Shown here piece by piece: positions 1 through 11,800 of a DNA stretch of 64,000 nt (position 1 is its first letter; every line of letters starts with the position of its first letter). The notes under the pieces were generated by a model. It ran no database searches, had not been told where the DNA came from, and worked only from the letters and a program-made list of their open reading frames with translations. Source of the DNA: Mytilus galloprovincialis (lineage: Eukaryota > Mollusca > Bivalvia > Mytilida > Mytilidae); assembly GCF_965363235.1 (NCBI RefSeq), contig NC_134839.1, positions 99,405,743 through 99,469,742 on the forward strand, given 5' to 3'. Made by a program: the position numbers and the translations under genes.

Positions 1-1815
1 TGGACGGCATTAACATTCACCCAGAATTATGGACGACAATAACATTCACCCAGAATGATGGACGACAATAACATTCACCCAGAATGATGGACGACAATAA
101 CATTCACCCAGAATGATGGACGGCATTAACATTCACCCAGAATGATGGACGGCAATAACATTCACCCAGAATGATGGACGACAATAACATTCACCCAGAA
201 TGATGGACGACAATAACATTCACCTAGAATGATGGACGGCATTAACATTCACCCAGAATGATGGACATCAATAACATTCACCCAGAATGATGGACGGCAA
301 TAACATTCACCCAGAATGATGGACGGCAATAACATTCACCCAGAATGGTGACGACAATAACATTCACCCAGAATGATGGACGGCATTAACATTCACCCAG
401 AATGATGGACGGCATTAACATTCACCCAGAATGATGCACGACAATAACATTCACCCAGAATGGTGACGACAATAACATTCACCCAGAATGATGGACGGCA
501 ATAACATTCACCCAGAATGATGGACGGCAATAACATTCACCCAGAATGATGGACGACAATAACATTCACCCAGAATGATGGACGACAATAACATTCACCC
601 AGAATGATGGACGACAATAACATTCACCCAGAATGATGGACATAACATTCACCCAGAATGATGGACGACAATAACATTCACCCAGAATGATGGACGACAA
701 TAACATTCACCCAGAATGATGGACGACAATAACATTCACCCAGAATGATGGACGGCAATAACATTCACCCAGAATGATGGACGACAATAACATTCACCCA
801 GAATGATGGACGGCAATAACATTCACCCAGAATGATGGACGACAATAACATTCACCCAGAATGATGGACGACAATAACATTCACCCAGAATGATGAACGA
901 CAATAACATTCACCCAGAATGATGGACGGCATTAACATTCACCCAGAATGATGGACATCAATAACATTCACCCAGAATGATGGACGGCAATAACATTCAC
1001 CCAGAATGATGGACGACAATAACATTCACCAGAATGATGGACGACAATAACATTCACCTAGAATGATGGACGGCATTAACATTCACCCAGAATGATGGAC
1101 ATCAATAACATTCACCCAGAATGATGGACGGCAATAACATTCACCCAGAATGATGGACGGCAATAACATTCACCCAGAATGGTGACGACAATAACATTCA
1201 CCCAGAATGATGGACGGCATTAACATTCACCCAGAATGATGCACGACAATAACATTCACCCAGAATGATGCACGACAATAACATTCACCCAGAATGGTGA
1301 CGACAATAACATTCACCCAGAATGATGGACGGCAATAACATTCACCCAGAATGATGGACATCAATAACATTCACCCAGAATGATGGACATCAATAACATT
1401 CACCCAGAATGATGCACGACAATAACATTCACCCAGAATGATGGACGACAATAACATTCACCCAGAATGATGGACGACAATAACATTCACCCAGAATGAT
1501 GGACGGCAATAACATTCACCCAGAATGGTGACGACAATAACATTCACCTAGAATGATGGACGGCATTAACATTCACCCAGAATGATGGACGACAATAACA
1601 TTCACCCAGAATGATGGACGACAATAACATTCACCCAGAATGATGCACGACAATAACATTCACCCAGAATGATGGAAGGCATTAACATTCACCCAGAATG
1701 GTGACGACAATAACATTCACCCAGAATGATGGACGACAATAACATTCACCCAGAATGATGGACGGCAATAACATTCACCCAGAATGATGGACGACAATAA
1801 CATTCACCCAGAATG
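1..1815. repeat. 29-bp minisatellite array, about 62 copies
   Basis: The block is a head-to-tail array of a 29-bp unit built around ACAATAACATTCACCCAGAA. Units differ at a few positions: GACGAC, GACGGC or GACATC before AAT or ATT, GCACGAC in place of GGACGAC, and a 27-bp form reading GAATGGTGACGAC. The order of variants starting near 221 recurs near 1055, and its beginning recurs near 918, so the array also has higher-order duplication. It touches the left window edge, so its true length is unknown. The period is not a multiple of three and no coding role is evident. Confidence 0.98.
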
Positions 1816-2322
1816 ATTGATGACACATACTGATGAACACTAATTCTAAGTTGAATGAAGTTTTTTCGATTTCCTTACTTGACATATATATGATTCCCTT
1901 CTAAAGATGAATATTTTAAAAAGAATAAGTACGTAATGAACAGATTGAAACGCCACTTATAAGAGACTTTTTTTTATCTGTAGTATTTTCCTATTAAAAT
2001 GTACATTTACTTAGTCTTGTTCAAACGTTTTTAACCTCTTCAACGTCAAATAGTGTACACGATCAACGATTGTACAACCCCTCAAAATTACAAAAAGAAA
2101 AAAAAATTGAAAAATAGTTTAGCTGGATGATACAAGCACAGGGAAAAATCGATATATGTTACGGATATTTGTAAACGTTATCGCAATATGTAAACTAAAT
2201 TTTACAGTCCAGGTAGTTAAAGAATTTTAAAATTAACTTATCAAAACGTGAATAAAACGTAAATAAAATGATAAAGTGATTGGGTCATCCGTGTACAATG
2301 TCCATAGTACACGAATGCCCAA
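1816..2322. other. AT-rich spacer with a hairpin-element fragment
   Basis: No gene is visible. A fragment at about 2058-2100 (ATCAACGATTGTACAACCCC and following bases) resembles one arm of the hairpin element at 63427-63597, so it is probably an old copy of that family. Confidence 0.5.
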
Positions 2323-2323
2323 C

Positions 2324-2682
2324 TCGCTCTTTAGTTTAAACATATTTATTTATAGTGGATTGGGAAACAAGTTTTGCAACTTACATTAATCCCTTTCCAC
2401 TTTGCGGATGCGAGTGCTGCCTTGTAGTGGCATTAGCCTCCTCTTTTTCGAAATCTACAAGGGTGTCTTCAACGTGCAAGAGATGTGGCTCTCTTTTAAC
2501 ACGGGTCAGCCATTTATCGTCCCCTTCCGACTGACTATCATCGTTTCCTCGAGACCATACTCGCAAATGGCGTCAAAGGAGAGCCGAAAATTCAGTTCCT
2601 GAATTTTCATCCAAGACGGGAATCGAACCAGGAACCTTTGTGTTAGTAGTCCGATGCACTAACCACTACACCACGGCTCTCT
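2324..2682 (-). mobile_element. tRNA-derived SINE
   Basis: Read on the minus strand, the element starts with a tRNA-like head (about 2681 down to 2610), continues through an unrelated body and ends at about 2324 in AAATAAATATGTTTAAAC. The head has an A-box-like TGGTGTAGTGG and a perfect B box. The 3' acceptor strand of a real tRNA is missing. The last bases match the 3' terminus of the LINE ending at 7632, which also has CCAATCCA shortly before it; this is the usual sign that a SINE uses a partner LINE's machinery. The 61- to 66-codon ORFs across it are incidental. Confidence 0.8.
2619..2673 (-). promoter_or_regulatory. RNA polymerase III A and B boxes of the SINE
   Basis: On the minus strand the A box TGGTGTAGTGG lies at 2673-2663 and the B box GGTTCGATTCC at 2629-2619. 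Both fit the internal RNA polymerase III promoter consensus of tRNA genes. Spacing is as in a tRNA. Confidence 0.75.
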
Positions 2683-2699
2683 TAAATCGCACTTTCATT

Positions 2700-2935
2700 G
2701 TCTATGTTTAGTGGACCGTAAAATTTGGGTCAAAATTATAATTCGGCATTGCAATTATAGAAATATCATATCATAGGAAACATGTGTACCAAGTTTCAAG
2801 TTGATTGGATATCAACTTCATCAAAAACTACCTGGACCAAAACCTTTAACCTGAAGCGAGACATACGGACGAACGAACGTTATGACGGACATACAGACCG
2901 AAAAACATAATGCCCCTAGGTGGGGCATATCAATG
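2700..2935 (+). repeat. dispersed bivalve repeat
   Basis: Sequence of the type CTGGACCAAAACCTTTAACC, followed by a run of GGACGAACGAAC-like bases and ending in CCTAGGTGGGGCAT. I recognise it as a common non-coding repeat of bivalve genomes; its class is unclear to me. Confidence 0.6.
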
Positions 2936-3559
2936 TGCAAATGTACTTGAATTCTATTGCTACGTTATCATGCTTGTTAATACAGTGAAATAGCCTAACT
3001 AGCGGTGAAACAATAATTTTGGTTTCCAAAACTTTACGATTTTTAGACTTTTGCTATTCCAAAGTTCAACTGCTGTTTTCCAAAGATTCAGAAAATGTTT
3101 TAATCCTATGCTTATGTGGACTTGAAGGAATGGTGGTGACTTTGGAACATTATATAAATTGTCCACAGTATGCTGCATCCCTCAAAAGTTTTCAAATTTA
3201 TCCGCGGCAGTTATTTGTTGATGAAAACCTCGATACTTTATTTTTCTTCTGCTGTAAAACTACAGGTTTGAGCTCCTTAAAACAGTACTGATTTTTTTTA
3301 TTCGTGTTGAAGATCCAAGTATTAGTGTTTTTCTATTATTGTCGTTGTTTAAAACAAGTTTTACTTATTCTTGATTTGATGTCTGCATTTGTTCCACCAG
3401 TTTTATCCAAGATGTTTCCGAAATAAGTAGAAATGTCAAATTGAAACTTTCCTACCTTTTCTGATCTTTTATCTTTCCAAAAAAAATCATGACATGGATT
3501 GTTAGTCTTTGTGTTTGTCTGTTTCATGGTGTTTGGTGGTTTTGTCTCTCGTGTCTTTC
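2936..3559. other. non-coding spacer
   Basis: AT-rich sequence with only short chance ORFs (for example 3019-3291 +). I see no domain, splice structure or repeat that I recognise. Confidence 0.4.
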
Positions 3560-4935
3560 TGAAGATGTGACAGCAGAGCCAAATCGTCTGCTCCGTCTAG
3601 GTCTTCGTGCCTTTTATGTTTTGACACAATTCCATTGTAAATCTCTATGTGTAGTGTCTAGTGTTTCCTTCGTTACCCAGTCTTAAGCTATCAAGAGTGG
3701 TTGTAGTGTAGGAAAAAGTAGGCACCCTTGTTTACCATCAGTGTTAACATGGAAAGAGTTAACTTTGTGAATGATGATTCATGTATAAACTGAACTGTGA
3801 AATCCTCATACAATGCTTTGATCATCTTAGATGGTATTCCATAATGCCTTAGCAGTTGCCACATCCCTTTTCTGTCGACATATCGAATGCTCTTTCAAAA
3901 TCGACGAAGAGGGATGCTTGACGTTCTACTGACTGTTCAATGATTGTACGAAGACTTGCTATTTGTTCAGTAGATCTTCTGTTTGATCTGTTTTATCTGT
4001 TTGATTTGAAACCAGCTTGTTCATCTCGAGGAACCTTATCTATTAAAATTTTTATCCGGTTGAGTATTATTCGATCGGTACAGTATTTGCTAGCTACAGT
4101 TAGAAGTGTAATGCATCTCCGGTTTTCCTATAGACGTAAATCCCTTTTCTTTTGCTATTTTGCTAACAAAGCTTAATAGAGGAGCGAACAATACCAGAGG
4201 GACATTCACACTCATAGATCACATATATAAACTGAGAACGCCGTGGCTAAGAAAGAAAAAGAAAACAGGAAACAATGGTACACAAGACATACCATAGAAA
4301 AATAAAGACTAAGCAACACGAACCCCACCAAAAACTAGGGGTGATCGCAGGTGCCTCTGAAGGGTAAGCAGATCCTGCGCTACGTGTGGCACCTGTCGTG
4401 TTGCTCATGTTATTACAAAACCGGTAAAATAGTCTAAATCGGTAGGTCACATTCGTGGAAAGGGAACAGGATTGTAGTTACGACATTATGAACTTATCCG
4501 ATATCATCTGTGAAACGGATATTCCGTAACGGTCAATCAACTCGTGATGGTGGTCGTAAATTTTACGTAGTGATGGTTTCAACTTCACCATTTGGAATAT
4601 TTTAACCATTTATATGTTGATATCTTTTTCTGCATTCCAGATTTTAATCAAGAGTTTGTACATGTTAAATGTGTTCTATTATCTGATGTCTTGCAGATTT
4701 GAAAGCTTCAGATGGCATTTCTTCTTTGCCTGCTGATTTCCTCTTATTTCGTTCTTTGAATTTCCTTCACACTTCATATTCATTGATAATATATTTATCT
4801 TTTTTTATGTTCAAATACTCTCCTGGTTCTACTTTGATGGTCCTATCTAGTTCTGGTCTATTTATAATGTGATAAAGAATGCATTCTATCTTTTCATATG
4901 TTAATTGAGATTGGCCAAGATTTTTCAATATTTAT
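3560..4935 (-). pseudogene. degenerate LINE reverse transcriptase
   Basis: On the minus strand, broken frames recover a non-LTR retrotransposon RT. The 4800-4610 part gives an N-terminal RT segment (GKEEMPSEAFKS); 4180-3900 gives a form of the DEQAG block and then ASLRTIIEQSVERQASLFVD, followed by FERAFD; 3610-3560 gives HEDLDGADDLALLSH, the catalytic ADD box. Many stops and frameshifts separate these blocks, so it is dead. The 4190-4600 segment does not belong to it: a Penelope-type tail is inserted there. Family membership is from motif resemblance only. Confidence 0.75.
4190..4600 (-). mobile_element. 3' end of a Penelope-like element, nested in a LINE
   Basis: The minus strand encodes, with breaks, LRKIYDHHHELIDRYGISVS near its 5' side, which I recognise as the C-terminus of the Penelope-like RT abundant in Mytilus. 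A conserved 3' region follows (GCAACACGAACCCCACCAAA on the plus strand). Copies of the same tail occur at 14960-15080 (-), 42265-42600 (+) and 44220-44425 (+). It interrupts the LINE pseudogene between the blocks at 4610 and 4180, so it is the younger of the two. Confidence 0.65.
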
Positions 4936-5114
4936 CATATCCTGGTTTCGACTTCGCTGTTTTACGTTTTCAAATAGTTTTATTTGCTGATATCAATCAA
5001 GGTTTTGATGCCGCCCGTATATGTAGAAAATTCTGCTGCTGTTGCAAGGTCATTTAACTATTCTCTCTTGATTTTCCTACAACATTGTTTCACTGCTTTT
5101 TTAAGCTCCTGTGT

Positions 5115-7632
5115 TTGTTATTTTACCTTTGTCCTTAATAAGTTATGTACGAAAAGTTATGGAAAGAGTTGTGTTTAAGGCTCACCATAACAAATGGACA
5201 AATATGGCCGTATTTTCACCTCAAAAACTACTCTGTGTACAGACTTACCTTTGCTGTTTTGAAAGGTTTAATGCCTAGCATCCACTAGATATATGAAAGT
5301 TAAATGCATTTTGTGTTTAAGAAAGATTTAATCTTTCTTGGTTTTTGATGGGCATTTTTTTTCCTTTCTGCAGAAGGTGTAAAAATAAACAAACACCTGA
5401 ATTGCTTTGATACTGTCCACTCACTGACTCAGATAAACTCTTTAACTCACCTAAAGTCATGAAGATACCTCTTGTCCATGTCAATTAATGACAATCAAAA
5501 CAATACAAACCTGTTCTTTACCTGAGGGAGCATCTCATAGTTATACCACAACTAAGTTGATTTTCACACCTTTTGCATGAAGGAAAAAAATGCCCATCAA
5601 AATCCAAAAGAGATTTTATCTTTCTGAAACACAAAATGCATTTAACTTTTTTATATCTAGTGGATGCCAGGTTTTAAAACTTTTCCAACTTTACAGGCAA
5701 GTCTGTACTGAGAGTAATTTTTGGCATGTAAATACAGCCATATTTGTTCGTTTGTTATGATGAACCTTAAGCCACTATACAATCATTTACTTGCTGATAA
5801 ACTAATTTATGAGTATCAATCAGGATTTCTCCCTAAAAATTCAACTGTCCATCAACTCTTAGAAATATACAATTGCATATTAAACTCCTTGGAAAATAAA
5901 TATATACATTGTTTTGTATTCTGTGACTTCTCTAAAGCTTTCGACACAGTTTGGCATAGGGGTCTTATATATCAAATGAAAGCTTACAGCATTGACGGTA
6001 ACTTATTGAATTGGTTTCAGGACTATCTACACGACAGAATACAGAGAGTAGTAATACAGAACTCGTCTTCTTCCCTTTGTAATGTTTTAGCTGGTGTTCC
6101 CCAGGGATCAGTTCTGGGCCCTCTTCTCTTTGTCTTATATATTAATGATATTACTGATAAGCTTACTTCACTGTGTCGACTATTTGCTGACGACACATCG
6201 TTCAATTATTCTGGTAACGATGGTGAACAGATTAAATCTGTAATCGATCGCGACCTGAAAGAGCTGGATGTTTGGTCTTCAAAATGGCTTATGTCATTTA
6301 ACCCAGATAAAACCAAATTATGATTTTTTTCAAATATTGAGATTCCAGACCTTAGCTTTTCCTTAAATGGTAAAAATATACCTTTAAGTACATCTTATAA
6401 GCACCTAGGAGTTAATTTTAGTAGTGACGCAAAATGGAACAATCATATTGAAAGTATGATAACAAGTGTAAAGAAACACTTAAATGTTTTACGTAAACTT
6501 AAAAACCGATTATCTCGAAACAATTTAGAAAACTATACTTAGTTTTTATTCGACACATTTTTGAATATGCCACGGAAGTGTGGATATTTGTGGAATAGAC
6601 TACTCAAATAAATTGGAGGCTGCAAGAATAGTAACCGGTCTACCAGTATTTACTAAAACTGAAATTTTATATTCTAAGATTAGCTATGAATCTCTTTTTG
6701 AAAGAATAAGGAGAAGAAAATTACAGATGTTTTATAACATGAACAAAAAGCATGCACCAGAGTATCTATGTAATCGTGTACCTCCATGAGTACAAAGTAC
6801 AACCAACTATCCGTTGCGAAATGGCCATGATATTATTGTTCCATTTTGTAGACTTTCCCTTACTACTAAATCGTTTAATCCATCTGCAGTACGTGAATGG
6901 AATAAACTTGATCCAAAAGTTCGCAGTGTCGATTCTATTTTTAAATCTAAGAAAGAATTAAAAAAAAACGATATGTCATTATGTAAAATTGAAACGTTTT
7001 ATTTGTACGGCCCAAGGAAATTGAATATCATCTTAACGCAATTGAGATGTTCCGCTTCATTCTTAAACAATGACCTATTTAGAGCTAATATCATAATTGA
7101 TCCTTCTAATCATTGTGGGTCAGATACTGAGGATATCTACCATTACTTCTTTGTTTTTCCAAAATACACATCATGTAGAAAACCCTTATTTAATTATCTT
7201 AACTGGCTATCTCAAAACTTTGCTTTATATACAAAACTATTAATTTGCGGACATTTGAAACTTTCGAATGAACAAAATATTCAAATTTTCAAACATGTTT
7301 AAAATTTTATAAAAAGGTCAAACAGATTTCTAATGCCTTGATAGAGCATTATTGTTACTGGTACGGAACGTCATTGGCATCATTAGTACACACGTCATCG
7401 TCACAGAATCATATATGACTTTTTAAATTTTCTTTTTCTGTTTTTTTCTCTCTCTCCTCTTTTTTAGCTAGTATTATATTCTATAAATTTTTTGCTTAAT
7501 ATTCATGTCCATTATATTATACTATTATTGTAATTTTATATTGTATTATGGAGAAGATTTCATAAGTATGATTTATTTGTGTCCAATCCATTTTGCTTTA
7601 ATTCAGCAAATAAAATATGTTTAAACTAAACC
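5115..7632 (+). pseudogene. CR1/Jockey-like LINE, RT region and 3' end, broken
   Basis: The element begins mid-RT: 5120-5178 encodes SYVRKVMERVVFK. After the MITE at 5179-5766 the RT resumes in the same frame with PLYNHLLADKLIYEYQSGF. It continues through FCDFSKAFDTVWH, AGVPQGSVLGPLLFVLYIND and the catalytic LFADDTS to a stop at 6321. Later blocks (6580-6789, 6814-7302) carry the C-terminal region with HYFFVFPKY in other frames, so there are several lesions. The 3' end is AATAAAATATGTTTAAAC at about 7611-7628. The 5' portion (endonuclease, ORF1) is missing, as is usual for 5'-truncated LINE copies. Confidence 0.85.
5179..5766. mobile_element. piggyBac-type MITE with about 210-bp inverted arms
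   Basis: The 588-bp element has long terminal inverted repeats: the left end GGCTCACCATAACAAA and the complement of the right end GGTTCATCATAACAAA, with arms of about 210 bp. It is flanked on both sides by TTAA (5175-5178 and 5767-5770), the target duplication of piggyBac transposases. It lies inside the LINE RT; deleting the element and one TTAA would leave the host RT frame continuous. It carries no transposase, so it is non-autonomous. Confidence 0.9.
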
Positions 7633-7789
7633 TTTGTTCTTGTATGAGTACCTTTCCCCTTCTTTTGCCTACTCTGTTCTTCTTTATTCCTTTTTACACT
7701 CTTCCTTGGTGATATATCTACCTGCATCATTATCAAAGTCGAGGTTTGACCCCAGGGGTTACTTCCTATATTTTTAGTGGTACGCGTGT

Positions 7790-8095
7790 GGCGCAAAACA
7801 GGGTCGCTTTTTCATGCCCTGCTGGTTAGAACAGAGTCCCTTTTTCATGTCTGCTGATTAGAACAGGGTCGTTTTTTTTCATGCCCTGCTGGTGAGAACA
7901 GGGTCTTTTTTTTCAAACAAAGTATTTGCCTAGAACAAGATCGCTTATTTAACTGTTTAAGATACAGTCTAGAACCCAGGTATAGCACATAGGGTATACA
8001 TTTTCTGAGCGTGTCTAGAACAGGGTATGTTTTTCGATATTTCTGTTTAAAACAGAGTATGTTTTCAATGTTTCTAGTTGTAACAGGATATGATT
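7790..8095 (+). repeat. degenerate tandem repeat with AGAACAGGGT units
   Basis: A motif of roughly 35-50 bp beginning TAGAACAGGGTC and often containing CATGCCCTGCTGG recurs about seven times with decay. The minus-strand ORF at 7845-8114 is only this repeat read in frame. Confidence 0.7.
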
Positions 8096-8540
8096 TGGCA
8101 AGTGCTGTCGGCATAGTTATACCAGAAAGGATAGTCAGTAACCCCCGGGGATTTGACCCATCTTTGCGTATTTCAATGTCTGAACTCGATTCGGAATTGA
8201 TCTTTGAGATGTAAATCTTTTATCTTCTCCACGTTGTATTTTATAAATGTGTGTTCTTCTTTTGTCTTTTAAGCAAGTTTAAGTTTTACTTTGGCTATGA
8301 CAAGATGATGATGAGCTTAGCCTCTCATAAGTCTATCATTTTCTAGTAAAACACTTATTCATCTTTGACTTATCATTGTCTGGTCAATCTACATTAAAGT
8401 TTTTCCATCAGGGATTTCCCTTGTCACCTTGTGTATATCCTTATAAGGGAACAAATACCTTCTTGTACAAGTGTGATATAAATAGATCCATATCAGTTAC
8501 TGATTATATGGATAAACTTTTTAAAAATATTTTTTTGCAG
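8096..8540 (+). other. region upstream of the first recognised zinc-finger exon
   Basis: The first recognised exon of the zinc-finger/cGAS-like gene starts at 8541 in phase 1, so a start-codon exon must lie upstream. I cannot identify it. The short ORF ending at 8214 (MSELDSELIFE) is followed by GTAAAT, but the junction would be phase 2 and does not fit. The remainder is AT-rich. Confidence 0.35.
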
Positions 8541-8834
8541 CAGAAATTGAAGAATGCAAATGCAATGAATGCGGTAAAACATTTAAAACTGGAAAAGGTT
8601 TAAAAATTCACATATCGAAAGTTCACGGAAAACCATCAAATCAAATAACATCGAATGTTAAAACCTCAAAATCAACAATTGAACAAGAAACAAAATATGA
8701 GACACAATTTCAATGTCAAAAATTGGACAAGAATCAAGACCATGATGGCTGCAACTCAATAATATCAAAAGAAAAGGTTCCTGTTATGCTAGACGAGGAG
8801 CTATCTTCATTAAAATCGTCAGACAATCAACAAG
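8541..8834 (+). CDS. zinc-finger exon 1 of the cGAS-like gene
   Basis: A phase 1-1 exon of 294 nt between TTTTTTGCAG and GTATGT. It encodes CNECGKTFKTGKGLKIHISK followed by VH, a C-x2-C-x12-H-x4-H zinc finger, then a polar Lys/Ser/Glu-rich linker ending in SSDNQQ. An ATG-initiated reading frame across the acceptor (8376-8603) is a different frame and breaks the finger, so it was not used. Confidence 0.8.
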
Positions 8835-11800
8835 GTATGTACATTTTTTACATATATTTTGGGTCTTTCTTTCTACTGACAGTAAGTAGTATCAGTATTC
8901 AAAGTGGTTTGTTGTTTTGACTTTTCTTGACGAATTCCAAAACACGTTTAGGGATAGTTTTTTTTAATTATAATATATATAAATGACGTGTTATTTCAAA
9001 ATGATGTACCAGTTAGTTTAATTTACATAATTTAAATAATGATTTATATATGTCGATTTTTTTTTTACTTTGTTAAACAATATATGTATGAAAATATACC
9101 ACAAAAAATAGCTGTCTTTCCTTTTAGATCAGCCAATTTGTCAACAAACTGAAAGGTATGATGCATAATATCGCTAAAACAACTGATGTGTTTAGCTCAA
9201 TTTTTGTTCTTATTATACTATTGCTTTCATTTGCCTGTTGGCGTTACGCAATCAACAATCAATCTGTCATGTTATCGCTCTATCCTCTAGCTGTAGATAC
9301 CTGTTTGTATTGCTATTGATAAACAATGATTGTATTTGACATAAGACTAGCACCGGGAAAACAGTATCAATGCATATGTAGACTGAGGTATAAAATAAGT
9401 GAAACGAATGCTAGTGTTTCATGACAGGAAAGCAAGCCATTGAGAAAAAATGAAAAGGGCTACTACTATTCCGGGAATTCAAAAAAACAAAATCAGTTAA
9501 ACGCATTTTAATAATTGTTAATAGATGAATGCCGACGTTGCTAATGAAATGATTCGAGTAAAATCTGCTTACTATTGTTAGTTTTTAATATGCCTTTTAA
9601 CATCTTTGAGACTAACCAGGAATTATTATGATTCTTTTCAGCTTTACTTAATTAGGATTTATTTACTAATATTACAATAAAGTATAGCTAATGAAGTGAC
9701 TAGATAGGAAACAAGTCATTTTGTTGAAAATTTAAGTTCCTGCGTTTTATTATGACGTCACAAGTTGTACTAATACTGATTTTTTTACGAAAAAATCAAT
9801 GAAAATTGGTACATTTCCGTAGATTGTTGGACAGGAAACATACAGTGCATACGTCATCAACAGAGATCTTTTAAATAATGTTTGTGAAGGCACTGTACAT
9901 GTCTTATTTCAATATTTAGTTTGTCGACGCCTGCACTCTATGCTTCCTGGTCCAAAATGTGGTTGAAATCCAGCTGATTTTGTCAAATTTCACCAAAATT
10001 TCTTATCTAGACTTTTTGAGATGTAAACATCAACGTGCAAGAATAAAACTTTGACAAAAATAGATTTATTCAACTTTATCACATGTCTTTAAAGTCAACT
10101 TAAACCAGTTTTTGTCTTGTAACAATGAACTTTATAATCGGGGCCAAATTAGGCCCTTACCGAACTTACTCCTTTGTTATCTTAAATCTTTAGATATCTA
10201 CTAGTATCTAATTTTAAATGAAATATGATATTGTTCTGGGTTACCCTGAAATGCTATTTTACTACCAAATAATAAAGTCTATTTAGAAGTGAAATACGGG
10301 AAAAAATGAGAAAGTAAATAAAAAGAAATTTGTTAAGCTCAAGGTGCAGTTTGTTGACTTTGAGGAAGCTTTTTGCATATTCCGTTAAGGTTTACACAAA
10401 GTTAATTTCAATATGTTTTATATTTGATACTTTTCCCTCAGTTTAAGTTTGTAACCCGGATTTGTTTTTTTCGATCGATTTATGAATTTCGAACAGCGGT
10501 ATACTACTGTTGCCTTTATTTAAAGTATTAACATCAAAGTTGCCATTTATCTTTTTCTTCAGATACATAGATATCAATATAGGTAAAATCTCTTTTTTAT
10601 GGTAAAGATTTGGCTCATAACTGTTTTGACTAAAACGTATGTGTAAAATTGACTTTTTGGGTCAAGTTCGAAAATTTTAGCATGTTTACAATGACATCAG
10701 TGAAAACAAAATTAAATGCTTTGGCTGAAATTTCAAAGTTGTATAGATCTAACATATCTTTTGATGTATTGAGGACTTTTACATTTCTGCAATTTCAGGG
10801 GCCAAATTATGGCTCTTACATACTTTCTCTTTTGCAGGCTCAAAACTGTTTCAGTCTAGCTTCAAACAACGAAAGTACAAATTGTTTTTCATATGTGTAT
10901 TTTTGTTTTTAACGACATATGATTAACCATTTCAAACCGACGGGGTTTCAAATGTCATGATCATACATAAATAAACATTAAAAAAAATTTGGTAAAAGAA
11001 TATTATTTAGTCACATGAAATAACAACAGTTAGTGAGACGATTAAAAACAAGTGTGTTTTAAAAAAAAGTGGTAGGTAACAGTATTGAAAGAAAAAAAAC
11101 GGTTAAAGTCTTTAAGTAGGAGGTTCTTTCGATTTTACTGATATAATCATATGAAAGAATACTCGTTTTTCAACAAAGAGCTACATGTTTATTTATATTT
11201 GTATTTACTAATGGAAATGCTAATTCAAGTTATTTATTCAATTTGAAGAAACAGAAAAAGCTGGATTCAAATGTAATCATTGTGAAAAGTCATTTAAAAC
11301 AATCAGAGGATTGAAAACGCATGTTTCAAAATCACATAAAGTTTCAACGAAAAATGGACATGATAATCCAAGCCTACCAGTAAACGAAGATACAAGTGAT
11401 AATGCAGCAGTTGAAAAGAAGGAAAATTCAGATGAAGATGTATTTCAGAAGGAAGATAGTGTGGAAGCATGCTCCAATGAGGACGAAGAGTCGGTTTTAG
11501 ATGATAGTGAGCTTGTATCTTCACCAATCATCGAAGATACGTCCATGCTTAGTTGTGAGTAAAACCACCATTGATTCCCCCCCCCCCCCCCCCCGTTAGT
11601 CATTTTCAAATTTGCATTTTTCAACAAAATTTGCGTAATTTATCTTTGTTTCAATTAGAAAAAAATGATAATTAGAATGAGTCAAGTTTTATTCTGTCCA
11701 TTACTACAATTTCACATAAAATTTCATTACAAATAAGTGTAACGAAGTAAGTTCTTTGGATTGTCAAGTGGCCAGTGTTATACCAAACTAAATTTAAATA

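Larger units (their letters stand above)
8835..11248 (+). other. intron between zinc-finger exons 1 and 2
   Basis: About 2.4 kb of AT-rich sequence. It holds two candidate micro-exons (9128-9155 and 10563-10582) and one copy of the CCCGGATTTG repeat family (10435-10525). No other gene is seen; the ORF at 10649-10912 has no recognisable features. Confidence 0.6.

Noticed and set aside
1-1815. CRISPR-like array
   Set aside because: Units are continuous with no unique spacers; the sequence is a eukaryotic minisatellite.
2610-2681. Possible tRNA gene on the minus strand
   Set aside because: A and B boxes are good, but the 3' acceptor strand does not pair with GAGAGCC and the sequence runs into a SINE body with a LINE-like tail.
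7845-8114. 89-codon minus-strand ORF
   Set aside because: Lies within the AGAACAGGGT repeat and has no recognisable domain.
8376-8603. ORF across the acceptor of the first zinc-finger exon as the gene start
   Set aside because: It is in a different frame from the finger and would abolish it.
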